The position numbers and the translations under genes are program-made. A stretch of DNA of 64,000 nt from RYN-133 sp036497285 (GTDB lineage Bacteria > Actinomycetota > Actinomycetes > Mycobacteriales > Jatrophihabitantaceae). Every line of letters begins with the position of its first letter. The first letter of the stretch is position 1. The DNA is taken from NCBI GenBank assembly GCA_036497285.1, contig DASXJR010000104.1, positions 44,961 to 108,960 of the forward strand. Direction: 5' to 3'. The notes under the pieces are model-generated. The model was given only the letters and a program-made list of their open reading frames with translations. It was not told where the DNA came from and did no database searches. This document shows, one piece after another, positions 44,450-53,490 of this stretch.

Positions 44450-46002
44450 CCGTCCAGCGCATGATCCGTACCCGGCGTGGCCGCCGACTGCTCGCGACCG
44501 CGGGCACGATCACGCTGCTGACCGCCTGCGGGTCGCAGGTACCGCCCTCGCAGTTCGTCGGCGCCCAGGGCGACCTGGGCGGCGCGGTCGCCGGTGGCAC
44601 CGGTGGGGGTGAGCTGGCGGGCGGCACGAAGACCGGCACCACCGGCGGCGGATCGGTCGCGGGCGGGGGCACAGGCGTTGGCGGGGGCACGTCCGGCGGT
44701 GGCGTGACGTCCGGCGGTGGCGTGACCAGCGGTGGCGGTGTGACCTCCGGAGGCGGCGGAACCTCGGGCGGCGGCAGGACGTCGAGCGGTTCCAGCAAGA
44801 CCGGCGGTGGCAGGACCGGCGGCGGCACGACGAGCCGCGGCGGTTCGGGGCAGACCGGCCAGACGGCAAGTTGTTCCGGATTCAAGAACGGCGATCACAT
44901 ATCCAACTCGACGATCCAGCTCGCAAACATTGCCGACACCAGCGGACCGGTGTCCGGCCTGTTCGCCGGCGCGCAGCAGGGTCTGAAGGCGTACGTGGCC
45001 TACTTCAACTCGCAATCGACGATCTGCGGCCGACATCTTCAGGTCGAGTACCTCGACAGCCAGACCAGTTCGAACGGTGACCAGCAGGCGTCCACCACCG
45101 CGTGCAACGACGCGTTCGCCATCGTCGGCTCGATGGGTGCCTTCGACGACGGCGGGGCGCAGACGGTGAGCAAGTGCGGAATCCCCGACCTGCGCGCCGC
45201 CGTGACCGAAAGCGCGCGGTTGCAGTCGCCGGTGGTCTATGCGGCGCAGTCACTGAACGTGAACTACCAGCCCACGACCTACGCCGACTACTACAAGAAG
45301 GCGTTCCCGGGTGTGTCCGGCAAGGCGGCCTACCTCTATATCGGGGCGGGTGCGGGCCAGGCGAACGGCCAGGCAGCGATCAAGATGCTGAAGTCGCGTG
45401 GCTACGACATCGTCTACCAGGCTGCTGTCCCGGTCACCGAGATCAACTACACGGGTTACGTCAGCAAGATGCAGTCTGCGGGCGTCAAGTACGTGCAGTA
45501 CACCGGGTCGGCGCAACAGGCGGCCGGGATCGCCAAGGCCATGGCGCAGCAGAACTTCCATCCGATCTGGGTGCTCGACCCGGAGGCGTACAACACGGCG
45601 TACACGCAGAACGCAGGCTCGGCCGCCGAGAACACCCACATCTGGATCAACGCGCTGCCGTTCGAGGAGGCCAGCCGCAGTCCAGAGATGCAGCTGTACG
45701 AACAATGGCTGCAGCGCACCTCGCCGGGAGCGGCGCCGGACTACTTCGGCATGTACGCGTGGTCGGCCGGCCGGCTGTTCACCGACGAGGCATTGAAACT
45801 GGGCGGCAAGCTGAACCGGCAGACGTTGCTGCAGTCGCTTTCGCACGTGGACAACTGGACCGGCAACGGCATGACCGGGCCGCAGCACGTCGGCGCCAAG
45901 ATCACGGGCACGTGTTACAACTTCATCGTCTACAAGGGCGGCAAGTGGCTCCGTGAGGGCCCGAGCGGCTACACCTGCGGATCCACGGTCAAGGTCGGGT
46001 AG
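44446..46002 (+). CDS. LivK-type substrate-binding lipoprotein with long glycine-rich linker
   Basis: A 518-residue exported lipoprotein with lipobox LLTACGS (Cys28). A Gly/Ser/Thr linker of about 95 residues (45-140, with repeated SGGGVTSGGG) precedes a periplasmic-binding domain of the branched-chain amino acid type: IQLANIADTSGPVSGLFAGA, DAFAIVGSMGAFDDGG, YLYIGAGAGQANGQAAIKML and PDYFGMYAWSAGRLFTDEA. The linker could carry the domain through a thick envelope. The gene is fused by overlap to hsd4A and followed by a full Liv transporter, so a sterol or sterol metabolite is the probable ligand (inference). Confidence 0.88.
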   Translation: MTVQRMIRTRRGRRLLATAGTITLLTACGSQVPPSQFVGAQGDLGGAVAGGTGGGELAGGTKTGTTGGGSVAGGGTGVGGGTSGGGVTSGGGVTSGGGVTSGGGGTSGGGRTSSGSSKTGGGRTGGGTTSRGGSGQTGQTASCSGFKNGDHISNSTIQLANIADTSGPVSGLFAGAQQGLKAYVAYFNSQSTICGRHLQVEYLDSQTSSNGDQQASTTACNDAFAIVGSMGAFDDGGAQTVSKCGIPDLRAAVTESARLQSPVVYAAQSLNVNYQPTTYADYYKKAFPGVSGKAAYLYIGAGAGQANGQAAIKMLKSRGYDIVYQAAVPVTEINYTGYVSKMQSAGVKYVQYTGSAQQAAGIAKAMAQQNFHPIWVLDPEAYNTAYTQNAGSAAENTHIWINALPFEEASRSPEMQLYEQWLQRTSPGAAPDYFGMYAWSAGRLFTDEALKLGGKLNRQTLLQSLSHVDNWTGNGMTGPQHVGAKITGTCYNFIVYKGGKWLREGPSGYTCGSTVKVG

Positions 46003-46007
46003 CCGCG

Positions 46008-47960
46008 ATGCTGACCTTCCTCGCCTATACCTTCACCGGGTTGTTCACCGGTGCCGCCTATGCGATCGCGGCGTCCGGACTGGTGCTGACGTATACGACG
46101 ACGCGGGTCTTCAATCTTGGTCACGGCGCGATCAGCATGGTGTCGGCGTACCTGTACTGGCAGCTGACTGTGCAGGAACACATGAACGGATTCCTTGCGC
46201 TGCTGCTGATTCTGCTGGTGATCGCGCCCGCGATCGGGTTCCTGATCGAGCGGGTGCTGGCTCGCAACCTCGGCGACGCCCCGGTCAGCGTGAGCCTCGT
46301 CGTCACCGTCGGCTTGTTCGTCGGACTCGTCGGCATCGCGCAGCAGGTCTGGCCCGCCACCCAGTCGCGCTCGATCAACCAGTGGTTCTTCGGGGACAGC
46401 ATTCCGATCGGGACGTTCGAGCTGAGCTACCACCAGTTGATCACGATCCTGGTGTCGATCGCGGTCGCCGGCGGGCTGTACGTGCTCCTCAATCGAACCC
46501 GCACCGGTACCGCCATGCGCGCTGCGGTCGACAACCGGGAGTTGCTCGCCCTGTTCGGCGGCAGCCCCCGGCGCGTCTCGACGTTCAGTTGGGCGCTCGG
46601 CTCTTCGCTGGCGGCATTAGCGGGAATCCTGCTTGTCTCCACGGTCGGCCTCGACTACTACCAACTGACGTTCCTCGTCATCAACGCGTTCGCAGCGGCC
46701 ATGTTCGGCCGGTTGCAGAGCCTCCCGCTCACGTTCGTCGGCGCGATGGCGCTGGGGTTGGCCCAGGGGTATGTGTTCTTCCTGCCGTCGTGGTCGCTTC
46801 TCGACGGCATCCGGCAGGCGTTGCCCACGATCCTGCTGTTCATCGTCCTGATCTTCGTACCGCAGGTGCGGCTGCGCGTCGGCCAGATCAAGGGCATCCT
46901 CGCCGCTCCGGTTCCGACCGCGCGCCGCTCGCTGCAGGTCGGCGGCGGGCTGATCGTCGTGGTGCTGCTGGCCGTGCAGGTGCTCTCTGACACGAACCAG
47001 CTACGGCTCGGCTCGGCGCTCACCTACGCGATCGTGATGCTCTCGCTCGTCCTGCTGACGGGCTATGGCGGTTACGTGTCGATGGCGCAGTTGACCTTCA
47101 TGGGCGTCGGTGCCGCGGTGGTCGCCAAGTTGAACACGACCTCGCCGATGGCCGTCGTCGCTGCGGTGCTGATCGCAGCGGCGGTCGGCGCGTTGGTGGC
47201 GCTGCCCGTGCTGCGCTTGACCGGCCTGTATCTCGCCCTTGCGACGTTCGCGTTCGCGCAATTGATGGACAAACTCGTCTTCCAGACCAACTTCATGTTC
47301 GGGTTCAACGGGAGCCTGAACGCCAAGCCGATGTCGTTGTTCGGCTACAGCTTCGGCTCGACCGCGTCGTACAACGTGCTGTGCGCGGTCGCCTTCGTGG
47401 CGGTTGCGGTGTTGGTGTTGATGGTGCGGCGCGGTCCGATCGGGCGCGTGCTGATCGCGATGCGCGACAGCCCCGCCGCGTGCGGCACGCTCGGGCTGAA
47501 CCAGCGCTGGTTCCGGGTCGGCCTGTTCGGCACGTCGGCCGGCATTGCGGGGTTGGCGGGTGCGCTGCTGGCGGGGGTGCGCGGCACGGTCGACGCGGCG
47601 AGCTTCCAGGCCTTCAACGGGCTGCTGTTGCTTCTGCTGGCAGTGGTCAGCGGGGTCACCTCGATGTCCGGCGCGTTCCTCGGCGGCATGTTGTTGATGC
47701 TGCTGCCGGTGCTGCAGTCGCAATTCCCCACCTTGGGCGGGTTGGAGTTTCTGGTCATCGCGATCGGGGCGGTGACGCTGGGCCGCAACCCGAACGGGCT
47801 CGCCAATCTCGGCTTCACCGCCGGACGCTGGGTGCGCGCGCACTGGCCCGCGCAGTTCAGCGTGCGGCGCCGACACATCGGCGCCGGCGACTATGCGGGC
47901 GACCCGGCCTACGAGACCGGTTACGAACCGGAGCAGGTGGCGCGTCATGGCCTTGCTTGA
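46008..47960 (+). CDS. Fused LivH-LivM permease
   Basis: A 650-residue membrane protein combining both Liv permeases. The LivH half (about 1-290) has GLVLTYTTTRVFNLGHGAIS and LIERVLARNLGDAPVSVSLV. The LivM half (about 330-610) has LTYAIVMLSLVLLTGYGGYV, SMAQLTFMGVGAAVVAKL and the ATPase-contact loop RVLIAMRDSPAACGTLGLNQ. In many bacteria these are two genes; here they are one chain with about 16 helices. It starts 5 bases after the binding-protein stop and overlaps the next gene by 14 bases. Confidence 0.9.
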   Translation: MLTFLAYTFTGLFTGAAYAIAASGLVLTYTTTRVFNLGHGAISMVSAYLYWQLTVQEHMNGFLALLLILLVIAPAIGFLIERVLARNLGDAPVSVSLVVTVGLFVGLVGIAQQVWPATQSRSINQWFFGDSIPIGTFELSYHQLITILVSIAVAGGLYVLLNRTRTGTAMRAAVDNRELLALFGGSPRRVSTFSWALGSSLAALAGILLVSTVGLDYYQLTFLVINAFAAAMFGRLQSLPLTFVGAMALGLAQGYVFFLPSWSLLDGIRQALPTILLFIVLIFVPQVRLRVGQIKGILAAPVPTARRSLQVGGGLIVVVLLAVQVLSDTNQLRLGSALTYAIVMLSLVLLTGYGGYVSMAQLTFMGVGAAVVAKLNTTSPMAVVAAVLIAAAVGALVALPVLRLTGLYLALATFAFAQLMDKLVFQTNFMFGFNGSLNAKPMSLFGYSFGSTASYNVLCAVAFVAVAVLVLMVRRGPIGRVLIAMRDSPAACGTLGLNQRWFRVGLFGTSAGIAGLAGALLAGVRGTVDAASFQAFNGLLLLLLAVVSGVTSMSGAFLGGMLLMLLPVLQSQFPTLGGLEFLVIAIGAVTLGRNPNGLANLGFTAGRWVRAHWPAQFSVRRRHIGAGDYAGDPAYETGYEPEQVARHGLA

Positions 47961-48759
47961 GGTCGCCGGCGTCACCGTCCGCTTCGGCGGAGTCACCGCC
48001 GTGGACGACGCCAGCTTCGCGGTCGAAGCCGGGACGATCACAGGCCTGATCGGACCCAACGGCGCAGGCAAGACCACGCTGTTCAACGTCATCAGCGGAC
48101 TGCAACCGCCCACGTCCGGACGGGTTCGGTTCGGCAATCACGACATCACGCGGTCGTCGGTGAACTCGCGGGCCCGCGCCGGGATCGGGCGCACCTTCCA
48201 ACGGCTGGAGGCGTTCGGGTCGCTGACCGTGCGCGAGAACGTGCTCGTGGCCCGCGAGATCAAGGCAGGCGTGCGCGGTTGGTTCGGCCGGCGTCCGACC
48301 GCGGCCGTGGACCAGCTCATCGGCCGCGTCGGGATCACGAGGTACGCCGACCAGCGTGCCGACTCGGTGCCCACCGGCGTGGCTCGGTTGCTCGAGATCG
48401 CGCGCGCGCTTGCCATCGAGCCGCGACTGCTGCTGCTCGACGAACCGTCGTCCGGACTCGACGAGGCCGAGACAGAGAACTTCGGGACCCTGCTCCGCGA
48501 GCTCGCGGCGCACAGAACGGCGATCCTCATGGTCGAGCACGACATGGACCTCGTGATGAGCGTGTGCCATCCGATCCACGTCCTCGAGTTCGGCCGTGTG
48601 ATCGCGACCGGTACACCCGCCGAGATCCGTGCCAACCGCAAGGTGCAGGCGGCCTACCTCGGCTTCGGCGGCGACCACGCGCGTCCCGACGAGACGGCGG
48701 TGCTCCCGTCCGTGCCCGACGACGTGACCGCCACCCAGGAAATCCCGGTGATCACGTGA
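47947..48759 (+). CDS. LivG-type ABC ATPase
   Basis: A 270-residue ATPase: Walker A GPNGAGKTT, GRTFQRLEAFGSLTVRENV, Walker B LLLLDEPSSGLDEAE and MVEHDMDLVMSVC. The signature LSGGQ is replaced by PTGVARLLEIARAL, a variant seen in LivG-like proteins. A tail of about 30 residues (HARPDETAVLPSVPDDVT...) follows the ATPase. It overlaps the permease gene and the next ATPase gene (GTGA). Confidence 0.9.
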   Translation: MALLEVAGVTVRFGGVTAVDDASFAVEAGTITGLIGPNGAGKTTLFNVISGLQPPTSGRVRFGNHDITRSSVNSRARAGIGRTFQRLEAFGSLTVRENVLVAREIKAGVRGWFGRRPTAAVDQLIGRVGITRYADQRADSVPTGVARLLEIARALAIEPRLLLLDEPSSGLDEAETENFGTLLRELAAHRTAILMVEHDMDLVMSVCHPIHVLEFGRVIATGTPAEIRANRKVQAAYLGFGGDHARPDETAVLPSVPDDVTATQEIPVIT

Positions 48760-49469
48760 GCAGGCAAGCGCCGATCCTGGAACTCATCGACGTCCACGCC
48801 GCGTACGGACGCATCGAGGTGCTGCGCGGTGTCGACCTGTCGATGCCGCGCGGCGCAGTGGTGGCGCTGCTCGGCGCGAACGGCGCGGGCAAGACCACGC
48901 TGCTCAAAGTGATCAGTGGGCTGATGCCGCCGACGGACGGCGACATCCATCTCGCCGGCACCCACGTAACCGGGGCATCACCGGACGAGCTGACGCGGGC
49001 CGGGTTGTGCATGGTGCCCGAAGGCCGCGGCGTTTTCCCGAACCTCACGGTCGAGGAGAACCTGTGGCTCGCCTCGTACGCGGGGGTGCCGGTCGAGCAG
49101 ATCCTCACCGGGGCCTACGCGCGATTCCCGCGGCTGAAGGAACGCCGCCGGCAACTGGCCGGGAGCCTGTCCGGCGGCGAGCAACAGATGCTCTCGCTGG
49201 CCCGCGCACTCGCCACGAAGCCGGCGTTGCTGCTGCTGGACGAGCTGTCGATGGGCCTCGCGCCGCTGATCGTCGAGCGCCTCTACGACACGGTCGGTCA
49301 GATCGCCGAGGACGGCGTCTCGATCCTCGTCGTCGAGCAGTTCGCCAGCGCCGCGCTGCGCGTCGCCGACTATGCCGCGGTCATGCACAGCGGCCGCATC
49401 GTCGCGACGGGGGAGCCCGGCGAGATCGAACACCAACTCAGCGAGCTCTACTTCGGAGGAGCAGCATGA
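48756..49469 (+). CDS. LivF-type ABC ATPase
   Basis: A 237-residue ATPase: VHAAYGRIEVLRGVDLSMPR, Walker A LLGANGAGKTTLLKVISGL, MVPEGRGVFPNLTVEENLWL, signature LSGGEQQMLSLARALATKP and LLLLDELSMGLAPLIVERLY. The GTG at 48756 overlaps the previous stop. Its own stop overlaps the start of the surface-protein gene (ATGA), tying that protein to the transporter. Confidence 0.92.
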   Translation: MSRQAPILELIDVHAAYGRIEVLRGVDLSMPRGAVVALLGANGAGKTTLLKVISGLMPPTDGDIHLAGTHVTGASPDELTRAGLCMVPEGRGVFPNLTVEENLWLASYAGVPVEQILTGAYARFPRLKERRRQLAGSLSGGEQQMLSLARALATKPALLLLDELSMGLAPLIVERLYDTVGQIAEDGVSILVVEQFASAALRVADYAAVMHSGRIVATGEPGEIEHQLSELYFGGAA

Positions 49470-51112
49470 TCAGTCGGGCCCGGGCACGCTGGATCGCCAT
49501 CGGCGGTGCGATCGCGTGCGCAACGCTGATCTGGCCCGCACCCGCCGGAGCGACCTCCACGCTGGGCGGGTACACCGCGGCCGCGAACGCGTCCGTCGTC
49601 CACATCGAGATGTACGAGCCGGTCATCCCGGTGCCCGCGACGCCCCAGGGCGACTTCAGCATCGGCTACGCGCAGGCGACCGCGCAGTCGGGAACCACGC
49701 GCAGCCTGGCGAGCTACCTGTGGCCCGGCTCGGTCATCGGCGACGGATTCGACCAGATCACCGGCCAGCCGGGCAGCCGCTACCCGATGCAGGTGAACTC
49801 GACCTACCCGGCGACGCAGCAGGCACCGAAGTCCAACCGGGCGCAGCTGACCAAGGGCAGCGGCATGCAGACCTACGCCGATCCCGACCAGGCACGCGCA
49901 CGGGCGAGCGGCCTGGGCATCTCCGCACCCGACAGCAACCCGGCCGACGGCGCCGGTTCGGGCCTCGGCCAGTTGCTGCCCGCCCCGCCCGGTTCGTCGT
50001 CCTCATCCTCCGGCGGGCTACCGATCACGATCCCGACGTCCAACCCGTTGCCGCAGCCGTCGCTGCCGACGCCGGCGCCGTCCGGATCGAAGGGGCCGAA
50101 CCCGCCGGTACCGGTTCCCGTCCCCAACCCGCTCGCCGACCTGGTCACCGTGTCGGGCATGACCAGTACCGCCGACATCGACGCACGAGGCGCGCAGGTG
50201 ATCTCGTCGGCGACCGCCGCCGCGTCGCAGGTCGAACTGCTCGGCGGCGTGGTCACCCTGAACGGCGTCAACGTGGTGAGCCGGATCGCGAGCAACGGCA
50301 AGCATGCGACCAACGTCGGAATGGTGACCATCGCGGGCATGAGCATCGCCGGCAAGCCGGTCGAGCTCGGCAAGAAGGGTCTCGTCGTCACCGACAAGAA
50401 GGCGCCGCTACCGGCCATCCCGGCCCAGGCGAAGGCGGGGCTCAAGCAACTGGGCATCTCGTTCGCGCTGACGCCGGTCAAGCGGACGGTGCAGGGCCCC
50501 AGCGCGACGTACGAGGCACAGGGACTGACCGTCACGCTCGACACCTCGGTGTTGCGCGGCAAGCTCGACGGCCCCGTCAACACGATCGCCAAGCAGTTGC
50601 CGCCCGATCTGCGTACCCAGCTCGAGCCGTTGCTGCAGCTGCGTCCGAAGCTCGTGTTCGAGATCGGCGAGACGCGCAACAGCGCCACCGCCGCGCCGGC
50701 GTACATCCCACCGCCGTTCCCGCCGGCACCGGTCGGCGGACAGCATCACGGCGGCGCGGTGCCCCCGCCGGGCACCGGCACCACCGGCGGCAGCACCGGC
50801 GGTCTCGGTGGTGTGCCGGGCGGCACCACCGCGGGCACGACAACCGGGACCGGAACCACCACCGGCACGGGAACGGGCACCGGCGGCACCGGCACGGGCG
50901 GCAGCACGAGCGGACCCGCGCCCGCGCCGCAAGCAGCAGCATTGAGCCTGCCAGCGTTGGGGACCATGCCCCGTTTGTTCATCCTCGGTGGGCTTGTACT
51001 CGCTGCGGGTATCGGCTGGGCGTTGCAGACCGCGGGCGGCACATTGCTAGGCGGCGCGACGCCGTGTCAGTACGGGTTGCGCAAGGGCGTCCCGAATCTG
51101 CGTAAGTCCTGA
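49466..51112 (+). CDS. Exported, C-terminally anchored surface protein
   Basis: A 548-residue protein with a signal peptide (RWIAIGGAIACATLIWPAPA, then GA) and a C-terminal membrane helix (PRLFILGGLVLAAGIGWALQ) before a short basic tail. A Pro/Ser/Gly linker (about 165-225) and a Thr/Gly-rich segment (about 435-490) flank a beta-rich domain (ASQVELLGGVVTLNGVNVVS, TNVGMVTIAGMSIAGKPVEL) that resembles choice-of-anchor-P-type surface domains. GGAGGA precedes the ATG. It overlaps the livF-like stop. It may help carry the substrate across the envelope; the function is unknown. Confidence 0.75.
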   Translation: MISRARARWIAIGGAIACATLIWPAPAGATSTLGGYTAAANASVVHIEMYEPVIPVPATPQGDFSIGYAQATAQSGTTRSLASYLWPGSVIGDGFDQITGQPGSRYPMQVNSTYPATQQAPKSNRAQLTKGSGMQTYADPDQARARASGLGISAPDSNPADGAGSGLGQLLPAPPGSSSSSSGGLPITIPTSNPLPQPSLPTPAPSGSKGPNPPVPVPVPNPLADLVTVSGMTSTADIDARGAQVISSATAAASQVELLGGVVTLNGVNVVSRIASNGKHATNVGMVTIAGMSIAGKPVELGKKGLVVTDKKAPLPAIPAQAKAGLKQLGISFALTPVKRTVQGPSATYEAQGLTVTLDTSVLRGKLDGPVNTIAKQLPPDLRTQLEPLLQLRPKLVFEIGETRNSATAAPAYIPPPFPPAPVGGQHHGGAVPPPGTGTTGGSTGGLGGVPGGTTAGTTTGTGTTTGTGTGTGGTGTGGSTSGPAPAPQAAALSLPALGTMPRLFILGGLVLAAGIGWALQTAGGTLLGGATPCQYGLRKGVPNLRKS

Positions 51113-51139
51113 CAGTCACGACCACGAGGGGAAGACCTG

Positions 51140-51814
51140 ATGGCCAGCACCACGGCACCGGCGCGCCGCACCCCGCCGCCGTCTCGCGACGCGTCGCTGC
51201 GGCCACCCGCGTCGACACACCCGTCCGTCCTGGAGGAAGGCGCGCGGCGGCTGCAGTTCTCGCTGTTCGTCGCCGGTGCGGTGCTGATGCCGCTGGGCAT
51301 CATCGCGATCGGGCTGGGTTGGTACGGCGTGGCCCATTCGCACTACATCTACGACCAGAACACCTACCTCATCAGCGGCGGACTGCTCGGCCTCGGGCTG
51401 GTGTTCCTCGGCGGCTTCCTCTACTTCGGGGCTTGGCTCGCGCGAATGTCGGGGGAGCAGCGCGAGAACTCACGCGCGATCGCCGATGCGATGACCGTGC
51501 TGGCTGAGGCGCTGGGTCGCAACGGTCGTGTCGGCGGCGATTCGCAGGGCGGCCAGTCGGTGGCGGCGGCGGCCGCGGCGGCCGCGGCCGCGGCGGTCGC
51601 GGCCACACAAGGTGGGACGCGCGAGTCGGCTCCTCCGTCGAGCGCTCTGGTGTCGGCCGATGACGACACGCTCGTCACCACCGCGGCCGGGACGACGGTG
51701 CACCGGCGAGACTGCGCACTGATCGAAACGCGCGACGACCTGCGCGGGTATCACGGCAACGGCATCGGCATCACGACGTGCCGGGTGTGCCGTCCGGAGC
51801 TCGGGCATGGCTGA
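51140..51814 (+). CDS. Membrane protein with two helices and Cys-rich tail
   Basis: A 224-residue protein with two membrane helices (FSLFVAGAVLMPLGIIAIGL and LISGGLLGLGLVFLGGFLYF), an Ala-rich stretch near 140-156 and a C-terminal motif GTTVHRRDCALIETRDDL then TTCRVCRPELG, i.e. three Cys and one His that could bind a metal. GGGGAAGACCTG precedes the ATG. It lies 27 bases after the surface-protein stop and overlaps the next gene by 8 bases. I do not recognise the family. Confidence 0.75.
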   Translation: MASTTAPARRTPPPSRDASLRPPASTHPSVLEEGARRLQFSLFVAGAVLMPLGIIAIGLGWYGVAHSHYIYDQNTYLISGGLLGLGLVFLGGFLYFGAWLARMSGEQRENSRAIADAMTVLAEALGRNGRVGGDSQGGQSVAAAAAAAAAAAVAATQGGTRESAPPSSALVSADDDTLVTTAAGTTVHRRDCALIETRDDLRGYHGNGIGITTCRVCRPELGHG

Positions 51815-52574
51815 CCTGCAGGACCGCGTCGCGATCATCACCGGTGCGGCGCGTGGTCAGGGCGCGGCCGCGGCACGTCGGTTCGTCGCAGAAGGCGCGC
51901 GGGTGGTGCTCGGGGACGTGCTGGACGACCTCGGCAAGGAGGTCGCGGAATCGCTCGGTAGCAACGCCTTCTACCGCCATCTCGACGTCACGAGCGAGGA
52001 CGACTGGGCCGCTGTCGTCGGCGAGGTCGTCGACAACTCCGGGCGTATCGACGTGCTCGTGAACAACGCAGGAATCCTGCGCTTTGCCGCACTGCCGGAC
52101 ATGTCACTCGACGAGTACATGCAGGTGGTGAAGATCAACCAGGTCGGCACGTTCCTGGGGATGCGCGCGGTGTCGAAGCACATGATCGCGGCAGGCTCCG
52201 GTTCGATCGTGAACATCTCGTCGGTCGAGGGGCTGGCCGGGATGTCCATGCTCACCGCATACACCGGCACCAAGTTCGCGATCCGCGGCATGACCAAGGC
52301 CGCGGCGATGGAACTTGGTCCCAAGGGTGTGCGGGTCAACTCCGTCCACCCCGGAATGATCGACACCGACATGGTCAAGGACGCTGCCGGCGGCCACGAG
52401 GTCGACCTCACGCCGGTCGCGGACACCCGGATACCGCTGCGCCGGCTCGGGCATTCCGAGGACGTCGCCGAGCTCGTCCTGTTCCTCGCCAGTGACCGCA
52501 GCTCGTACTGCACCGGCGGCGAGTACACCGTCGACGGCGGCGCCACGGCCACGCACGCGTTCTACATGGGGTAG
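51807..52574 (+). CDS. SDR, 20-beta/3-alpha hydroxysteroid dehydrogenase-like
   Basis: A 255-residue SDR: VAIITGAARGQGAAAARRFV, VLGDVLDDLGKEVAESLGSN, VLVNNAGILRFAALPDMSLD, NISSVEGLAGMSMLTAYTGT (Ser and Tyr with Lys in TGTKFA) and YCTGGEYTVDGGAT. It is close to FabG3/Rv2002-type 20-beta-hydroxysteroid dehydrogenases. Its place as the last overlapping gene of the hsd4A-transporter operon supports a steroid substrate. A neighbouring position to a transporter suggests it acts on the imported compound. Confidence 0.88.
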   Translation: MADLQDRVAIITGAARGQGAAAARRFVAEGARVVLGDVLDDLGKEVAESLGSNAFYRHLDVTSEDDWAAVVGEVVDNSGRIDVLVNNAGILRFAALPDMSLDEYMQVVKINQVGTFLGMRAVSKHMIAAGSGSIVNISSVEGLAGMSMLTAYTGTKFAIRGMTKAAAMELGPKGVRVNSVHPGMIDTDMVKDAAGGHEVDLTPVADTRIPLRRLGHSEDVAELVLFLASDRSSYCTGGEYTVDGGATATHAFYMG

Positions 52575-52589
52575 CCCTAGCCTGGGACG

Positions 52590-53489
52590 ATGATCGAGTC
52601 GGCCCTCGAATGCTTCCTCAGCGTCGCGGACGAGCGCGGGCTGGGCCTCGACGGTGTGCACATCGATCGAGCCGGCTCACCGGCTGTCGGCTGGCGGCGG
52701 TGGCGCGCCGATGAGCGCAGCGACGTGTACTCGGTGTCGAAGACGTTCACCTCGGTAGCGGTCGGGATCGCACAGGGCGAAGGTCGGCTCGGGCTGGACG
52801 ACCCGGTGCTCGCGCACCTGCCCCAGTTCGCCGACACAGCCGCGCCAGGGGTCGAGGACATGACGATCCGGCACCTGCTGACGATGACGGCGGGCAACGA
52901 CTACACCTGGGACGCTCCAGATGGCGATTGCGTGGGCGACGCCGCACAGTTGTTCCTGGCAGCGCCTCTTGTCGCTGCGCCGGGCACGCGGTACCGCTAC
53001 GCCGGGACCAACAGCTACGTGCTCGGGCGGATAGTGCACGCCTGCTCCGGTCAGGATCTGCGCGACTTCCTGGTGCCGCGGCTGTTCGAACCGCTCGGGA
53101 TCGCGAACCCGCAGTGGCACCGTTGCCCACTCGGGTTCCCGATCGGCGCGGTCGGTCTGTTCCTGCGTACTCGCGAGATCGGCATGCTGGGCCGAGTGCT
53201 GCTCGACGGTGGCAGGTGGGACGGGCGCCAGCTGGTGCCCTCGGACTACGTGGAGCTGATGCAGGCGACCCGGGTCGACACCGGCCGTCCCGACGCGGAC
53301 AACCGCACTTATGCCCTGCACATCTGGCATTGCGCGCGCGACGGCGCCCGGCGCATGGACGGGCTCTACGGCCAGTTCGGCATCATGCTGCCCGAGCAGG
53401 ACGCGTGCATCAGCACCACCGCCCACTACGAGGGACCGACGACCGACATCCTCGACACCGTGTGGGACGTGCTGGTGCCCGCCCTTTGA
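52590..53489 (+). CDS. Serine hydrolase of the beta-lactamase/esterase family
   Basis: A 299-residue class C-type serine hydrolase. The nucleophile motif SxxK is SVSK (DVYSVSKTFTSVAVGIAQG), the Tyr motif is YAGTN, and LPQFADTAAPGVEDMTIRHL, LLTMTAGNDYTW is the usual helix region. No signal peptide is seen. It starts 15 bases after the SDR stop on the same strand, so it may still be in the operon. An esterase acting on sterol esters is possible, but unproven. Confidence 0.85.
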   Translation: MIESALECFLSVADERGLGLDGVHIDRAGSPAVGWRRWRADERSDVYSVSKTFTSVAVGIAQGEGRLGLDDPVLAHLPQFADTAAPGVEDMTIRHLLTMTAGNDYTWDAPDGDCVGDAAQLFLAAPLVAAPGTRYRYAGTNSYVLGRIVHACSGQDLRDFLVPRLFEPLGIANPQWHRCPLGFPIGAVGLFLRTREIGMLGRVLLDGGRWDGRQLVPSDYVELMQATRVDTGRPDADNRTYALHIWHCARDGARRMDGLYGQFGIMLPEQDACISTTAHYEGPTTDILDTVWDVLVPAL

Positions 53490-53490
53490 A

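Noticed and set aside
44690..44830. Repeated ggcggtggcgtgacc units, at first sight a CRISPR-like or satellite array
   Set aside because: They are in-frame codons for the SGGGVT linker of the binding lipoprotein, with no spacers of constant length.
49007..51105. Long overlapping frames in the LivF and surface-protein genes suggesting fusion proteins
   Set aside because: The frames enter the real genes from shadow sequence. ATG 49466 with GGAGGA and the signal peptide fix the surface-protein start.
51557..51600. GCC/GCG run that looked like a low-complexity or unstable repeat
   Set aside because: It encodes an in-frame Ala stretch of the membrane protein and is not longer than expected for such segments.
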